DNA from: Massilia sp. PAMC28688
Lineage (GTDB): Bacteria; Pseudomonadota; Gammaproteobacteria; Burkholderiales; Burkholderiaceae_D
NCBI RefSeq assembly: GCF_019443445.1
Contig: NZ_CP080378.1
Span: 2,232,001-2,296,000 of the forward strand
Reading direction: 5' to 3'
Length of the DNA: 64,000 nucleotides
This document shows positions 60,361 through 64,000 of this stretch, in pieces; positions within the stretch are counted from its first letter, which is position 1; each line of letters begins with the position of its first letter. The notes below the pieces were generated by a model that worked only from the letters and a program-made list of their open reading frames with translations, was not told where the DNA came from and searched no databases. The position numbers and the translations under genes were made by a program.

Positions 60361-61665
60361 TTGGAACACGCGGCGCAGGATGAAGTACGGCTCAAGGATG
60401 CCATCGACAAGCTCGTTGACGCCGTGCGCGATGAACAAAGCGTCGAAGGCGAGGTCGCGGCCCTGACCACGCTCGTCGCCCAGCTGCGCAGCGCCAATGA
60501 GCACCTGGTGCAGGCCGCGGTGCGTTCCCAGGTCTTGCAGGAGGAAGCGGAAGCGCGCAACCGTCAGCAGAATGAATTCCTGGCCATGCTGGCGCACGAG
60601 CTGCGCAACCCGCTTGCGCCCATCAGCGCCGCCGCCCAGCTGCTCAAGCTGCCCGGGGTGGACGCGCGCCGCATCGAGCATTCGAGCGATGTCATTTCGC
60701 GCCAGGTCAAGCACATGACCGAACTGGTGGACGACCTGCTTGATGTCTCGCGCGTGACGCGTGGCCTGGTCACGCTCACCCGCAAGAACCTTGACCTCAA
60801 GCGCGTGGTGGCCAGCGCCGTGGAGCAGGCCCGGCCCAGCATCGAAGCGCGCCGCCATTCGCTCTCGCTCAGCCTGGATGGCGACACGGCCATGGTCAAT
60901 GGCGACCAGACCCGCCTGGTGCAGGTCATCGTCAACCTGCTGACCAATGCGGCCAAGTACACGCCCCAGGGCGGGCAGATTGAAGTCAGGCTCGATGTGG
61001 AAGGCAATGAGGTGCGGCTGTGCGTCAGCGACAACGGCAGCGGCATCGAACCGAAGCTCCTGCCCCATATCTTCGACCTGTTCACGCAAGGCGAGCGCAC
61101 GCCGGACCGCGCCCAAGGCGGCCTGGGATTGGGGCTGGCGCTGGTCAAGAGCATGGTGGGGCTGCACGGCGGCCGGGTCGAGGCGCTGAGCGACGGGCCG
61201 GGCAGGGGCAGCACCTTCGTGCTGTACCTGCCGATGGTGGACGACACACCGGCCCACGTGTATCCCGAGCGGCGCCACAACACGCCCGAGGCGGCATTTG
61301 TGCCCATGCGCATCATGATCGTGGACGACAATGTCGACGCGGCCGAATCGCTGGCGGCCCTGTTGCGCTTTGACGGCCACGACGTGACGGTGATGGAAGA
61401 CGCCCACAGCACCATCACGCGCGCAGCGCAGGTGCGCCCCGACGTCTTCATCCTCGACATTGGCCTGCCCGACATGGACGGCTACCAGCTGGTGCGCGCA
61501 CTGCGGGCCCAGGGCGCCACGGCCGCGGCCCGCTTCATCGCCCTGACCGGCTATGGCCAGGCGCACGACAAGGTACTGGCCAAGTCGGCCGGCTTTGATC
61601 ACCATTTCGTCAAGCCGGTGGACTGGCAGGAACTGGCGGCGGTGCTGGCGTCGCAGCCGCCATGA
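60361..61665 (+). CDS. Soluble histidine kinase-receiver hybrid
   Basis: The 434-residue protein begins with a coiled-coil segment (about 1-75) without membrane segments or a PAS domain. The kinase part has His79 in MLAHELRNPLAP, the N box LTNAAKYTP, VSDNGSGI and GGLGLGLALVK. A receiver domain at about 315-430 has VDDN, phospho-acceptor Asp366 in ILDIGLPDMDG and Lys418 in FVKPV. With no sensor domain, its input may come from the KaiC-like protein or the small protein just upstream. The start is TTG at 60361 with CGGA upstream; ATT at 60355 is another option. No separate output regulator is nearby. Confidence 0.9.
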   Translation: MEHAAQDEVRLKDAIDKLVDAVRDEQSVEGEVAALTTLVAQLRSANEHLVQAAVRSQVLQEEAEARNRQQNEFLAMLAHELRNPLAPISAAAQLLKLPGVDARRIEHSSDVISRQVKHMTELVDDLLDVSRVTRGLVTLTRKNLDLKRVVASAVEQARPSIEARRHSLSLSLDGDTAMVNGDQTRLVQVIVNLLTNAAKYTPQGGQIEVRLDVEGNEVRLCVSDNGSGIEPKLLPHIFDLFTQGERTPDRAQGGLGLGLALVKSMVGLHGGRVEALSDGPGRGSTFVLYLPMVDDTPAHVYPERRHNTPEAAFVPMRIMIVDDNVDAAESLAALLRFDGHDVTVMEDAHSTITRAAQVRPDVFILDIGLPDMDGYQLVRALRAQGATAAARFIALTGYGQAHDKVLAKSAGFDHHFVKPVDWQELAAVLASQPP

Positions 61666-61759
61666 TCAAAAAACAACAAACCGAAAATATTGTTGTTGTA
61701 ACTAGCAATACATGAGGTGATCCAGTATTCTGGCAAATTATTCTTTCTGGGAAATTATT

Positions 61760-63709
61760 TTGCTGCGTTCAACTCTTGCTATTGCGGCCTTGCTCGCCCT
61801 GCCTACCGTCCATGGCGCCGATGCACCGCTCATTCCTCTCGACAGTTTCGTTCGGCCTGACGAATTTTATTCGCCGCGGTTGTCACCGGATGGCAAGCAC
61901 TTGGCTATTACGGCGCGCATTCCCAAAGGTGAGCGCCTGGTACCGACCATTATGGTCTATGCGCTGCCAGAGATGAGGCAGGTCAGTGCAAATCAGTTGC
62001 CCGTGCGTGAAGTGCCTGTAAGTTACACTTGGGTGAGCAACACCCGGCTGGTGATTGAAAAAGGCATGGAAGTAGGCTCGCTGGAGGCGCCACAAGCCAG
62101 CGGCGAAGTGCTGGCAATGGATATTGACGGCAAAAAGCAGGAATACTTGTACGGCTGGGACATGGAAAAAAATTCCAAGCACGGCAACCGCTACACCGAC
62201 AATGAGGGTTGGGGCTACGTGGCAGGCGTACCGCGCCCCCTCAACGGACGCTTCTACCTGTCCACCGTCACTACTAAAGAGCACAGCATGCTGTACGACG
62301 CCAACGCCAGCAATGGCTCGCGCAAGTTGCTCGCCTCTATTCCCAATCCCCACATTTCCTTCATCATCCAGCGTGACGGCATGCCGCGCTTCGCTTTTGG
62401 ATCCAACCGCACCAAGAACGAGCCCATCCTTTATCGGCGGGCTGACGATGCGGACAAATGGTCGGTGGTGGAAGGCGACGCTGCCGATGTCGATCTGCGG
62501 CCCATCGCGTTTGCCGCCGATGACAAGGATTTCCTCGCCACCATCACGCGCAACGGCGGGCCACGGGAACTGGTGCGCCAGAACCTGGCCAGCGGTGCGC
62601 GGGTGCCGATCATGAAAGACGCGGTCGGCAATATTGATACCTTCCTGTGGGGCGCACATCACGATTTGCCGTTTGCCGCTGCCAGCAGCATTGGCATCCC
62701 GGCCGTCACGTATCTGAACGAGTCTTCGGAAGAGGCCAAACTGCACAAGACGCTGTCGGAAAAGTTTGCCGGCCACTTCATCAGCTTCATTAACTATACC
62801 GACGATGGTAGTCGCCTGCTGTTTTCGGCTAGCAGCGACCGCGAGCCTGGTGCGTACTTCCTGTACGATCGCAGTAATGGCAAGGCGTTTCCCTTATTTG
62901 TAAGCCGCGAGCAGATTGACCCGGCCCAGATGGCCGAGCGGCGTCCGATCAAGTTCAGCGCGCGCGATGGTCTTGAACTGCACGGCTATCTCACCATTCC
63001 GAACCGGACCGACGGCAAGCGCCCACCGCTGATCTTGCTGCCGCACGGCGGTCCCCATGGCGTGAGCGACGATTGGTTTTTTGACGGCGACGCCCAATTC
63101 CTGGCCAGCCGCGGATATGCGGTGCTGCAGGTGAACTTCCGCGGGTCTGGGGGGCGGGGTAGCAGGTTCCAGCGCGCCGGTTATCGCCAGTGGGGCAGCA
63201 AGATCCAGGATGACCTGATTGACGGCGTCAAGTGGACCATTGCCCAGGGCCTGGCCGATGGTGAGCGCGTGTGCGCCTTTGGCACCAGCTTTGGCGGTTA
63301 TGCGGCAATGATGGTGTCGATTCGCGCGCCGAAACTGTTCAAATGCGCAGTCGGCTACGCGGGCGTGTATGACCTGAACCGTTTTTACTCCGAGTCGGAT
63401 GCCAACAAGGGCTCGCTCAAGCACAATATCTATTTTGACTACATTGGCACCGACCGCGAAGAGCTGAACCGCTTCTCGCCTGCCATGCTGGCGCCCCACC
63501 TGACGGTACCGGTGTTGCTGGTCCACGGCAAGGATGACAAGATAGCACCGTTCGAGCACGCCGAGGTGATGCGCCTGGCCTTGGAAAAAGCAGGCCGTGC
63601 ACCCGAATACATGGCGGTCGATGGAGAAGGCCACGGCTTCTATGCCACCAAGAACGCTACGGCCTTTTATCAAAAGCTCGAAGCGTTTCTGGCCAAACAC
63701 CTGAAGTAA
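61760..63709 (+). CDS. Secreted S9 prolyl-oligopeptidase-family peptidase
   Basis: The 649-residue protein has a signal peptide (about 1-20, HGA-D), a beta-propeller at about 30-385 and a C-terminal alpha/beta hydrolase. The catalytic triad is Ser510 in FGTSFGGYA, Asp592/593 in VHGKDDKIAPFEH and His625 in GEGHGF. HGGPHG near 430 supplies the oxyanion region. It should cleave short peptides in the periplasm. The start is a TTG with GGGA 8 nt upstream; no ATG gives a signal peptide. Confidence 0.9.
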   Translation: MLRSTLAIAALLALPTVHGADAPLIPLDSFVRPDEFYSPRLSPDGKHLAITARIPKGERLVPTIMVYALPEMRQVSANQLPVREVPVSYTWVSNTRLVIEKGMEVGSLEAPQASGEVLAMDIDGKKQEYLYGWDMEKNSKHGNRYTDNEGWGYVAGVPRPLNGRFYLSTVTTKEHSMLYDANASNGSRKLLASIPNPHISFIIQRDGMPRFAFGSNRTKNEPILYRRADDADKWSVVEGDAADVDLRPIAFAADDKDFLATITRNGGPRELVRQNLASGARVPIMKDAVGNIDTFLWGAHHDLPFAAASSIGIPAVTYLNESSEEAKLHKTLSEKFAGHFISFINYTDDGSRLLFSASSDREPGAYFLYDRSNGKAFPLFVSREQIDPAQMAERRPIKFSARDGLELHGYLTIPNRTDGKRPPLILLPHGGPHGVSDDWFFDGDAQFLASRGYAVLQVNFRGSGGRGSRFQRAGYRQWGSKIQDDLIDGVKWTIAQGLADGERVCAFGTSFGGYAAMMVSIRAPKLFKCAVGYAGVYDLNRFYSESDANKGSLKHNIYFDYIGTDREELNRFSPAMLAPHLTVPVLLVHGKDDKIAPFEHAEVMRLALEKAGRAPEYMAVDGEGHGFYATKNATAFYQKLEAFLAKHLK

Positions 63710-63712
63710 GCA

Positions 63713-63743
63713 GTAGCGGCGGGCCGGCGGCCCGCGCGGCTAC
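63713..63743. other. Inverted repeat between convergent genes
   Basis: GTAGC and GCTAC arms enclose a GGGCC/GGCCC stem, overlapping the recG stop codon. It could act as a convergent transcription end, but there is no T run. Confidence 0.35.
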
Positions 63744-64000
63744 ACCTTCAGGAATTCTTCGCGCCCGCCCAGCCAGCGCGCCAGGTGAGCCTCCACCACA
63801 TCGTCCACCGCGTCATGAATCAGGCTATGGGCCACGTCGCGCGCCTGTTCCACCAGCCACTGGTCGGTCTCCAGGTCGGCAAAGCGCAGCATGGCCTGGC
63901 CCGACTGGCGCGCACCCAGAAATTCACCGGGGCCGCGAATTTCCAGGTCGCGGCGCGCAATTTCAAAGCCGTCCGTGGTCTCGCGCATGGTCATCAGGCG
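63740..64000 (-). CDS. recG: ATP-dependent DNA helicase RecG, C-terminus (5' part outside window)
   Basis: The last 86 residues are visible. They begin in the conserved RLMTMRETTDGFEIARRDLEIRGPGEFLGARQSG, the TRG motif region of RecG, and end with the usual helical tail. RecG drives branch migration at stalled forks. The start lies beyond the right edge. Confidence 0.93.
   Translation of the reverse strand, partial: RLMTMRETTDGFEIARRDLEIRGPGEFLGARQSGQAMLRFADLETDQWLVEQARDVAHSLIHDAVDDVVEAHLARWLGGREEFLKV

Overview
The window is GC-rich DNA from a betaproteobacterium. The 16S/23S sequences, the glycine riboswitch, the E. coli-type PyrC and the general gene content point to Oxalobacteraceae (Massilia/Telluria/Duganella-like). 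This placement comes from recognising sequences, not from a database search. The window holds about 45 protein genes, two complete rRNA operons, two tRNAs, a tandem glycine riboswitch and several smaller regulatory elements.

Layout. (1) 1-5565, minus strand: a tightly overlapping lipid-transport operon (STAS-MlaE permease, MlaF-like ATPase, MCE/MlaD protein, ABC auxiliary lipoprotein, VanZ-like protein) behind a B12-binding radical SAM gene. (2) 5903-7630: three tandem secreted DUF4124-type proteins; two of them share a duplicated upstream element. (3) 7650-24061: two rRNA operons in direct orientation. The first has no tRNA in its 16S-23S spacer; the second carries tRNA-Ile(GAU) and tRNA-Ala(UGC). 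Between them lie a type II thioesterase, a riboswitch-controlled D-amino-acid-dehydrogenase-like enzyme, a small membrane protein and a penicillin-acylase-family lipoprotein. (4) 24074-34384: an eRF1-domain-like protein, a secreted M28 aminopeptidase with a neighbouring stand-alone copy of its N-terminal domain, a phytase-like esterase, PagL, a beta-hydroxyacid dehydrogenase, an M20 hydrolase, a molybdopterin oxidoreductase and a lipoprotein aminopeptidase. (5) 34564-39693: two FadD-type acyl-CoA ligases followed by two Sel1-like secreted paralogues. (6) 39676-51941: PfkB kinase, DUF3592 protein, PhoD, YciA-like thioesterase, ATM1-type ABC exporter, PAS-only protein, double retropepsin-like protein, exported amidohydrolase, dicarboxylate/amino-acid symporter and an amino-acid ABC ATPase. 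(7) 52388-55422: a TonB-dependent receptor, a membrane-anchored glutaredoxin and a 59-residue secreted CX3C-X9-CX3C peptide. (8) 55533-58376: pyrC, a DUF3025 protein and a Gfo/Idh/MocA oxidoreductase. (9) 58496-61665: a small unknown protein, a KaiC-like double ATPase and a soluble histidine kinase-receiver hybrid. (10) An S9 peptidase and the C-terminus of RecG close the window.

Most of the window is chromosomal housekeeping or envelope biology, with no phage, transposase or CRISPR. The parts most worth a second look are the receptor/glutaredoxin/CX3C-peptide cluster, the stand-alone aminopeptidase N-domain homologue, the KaiC-kinase operon with altered catalytic residues, the riboswitch-controlled oxidoreductase between the rRNA operons, and the differences between the two rRNA operons.
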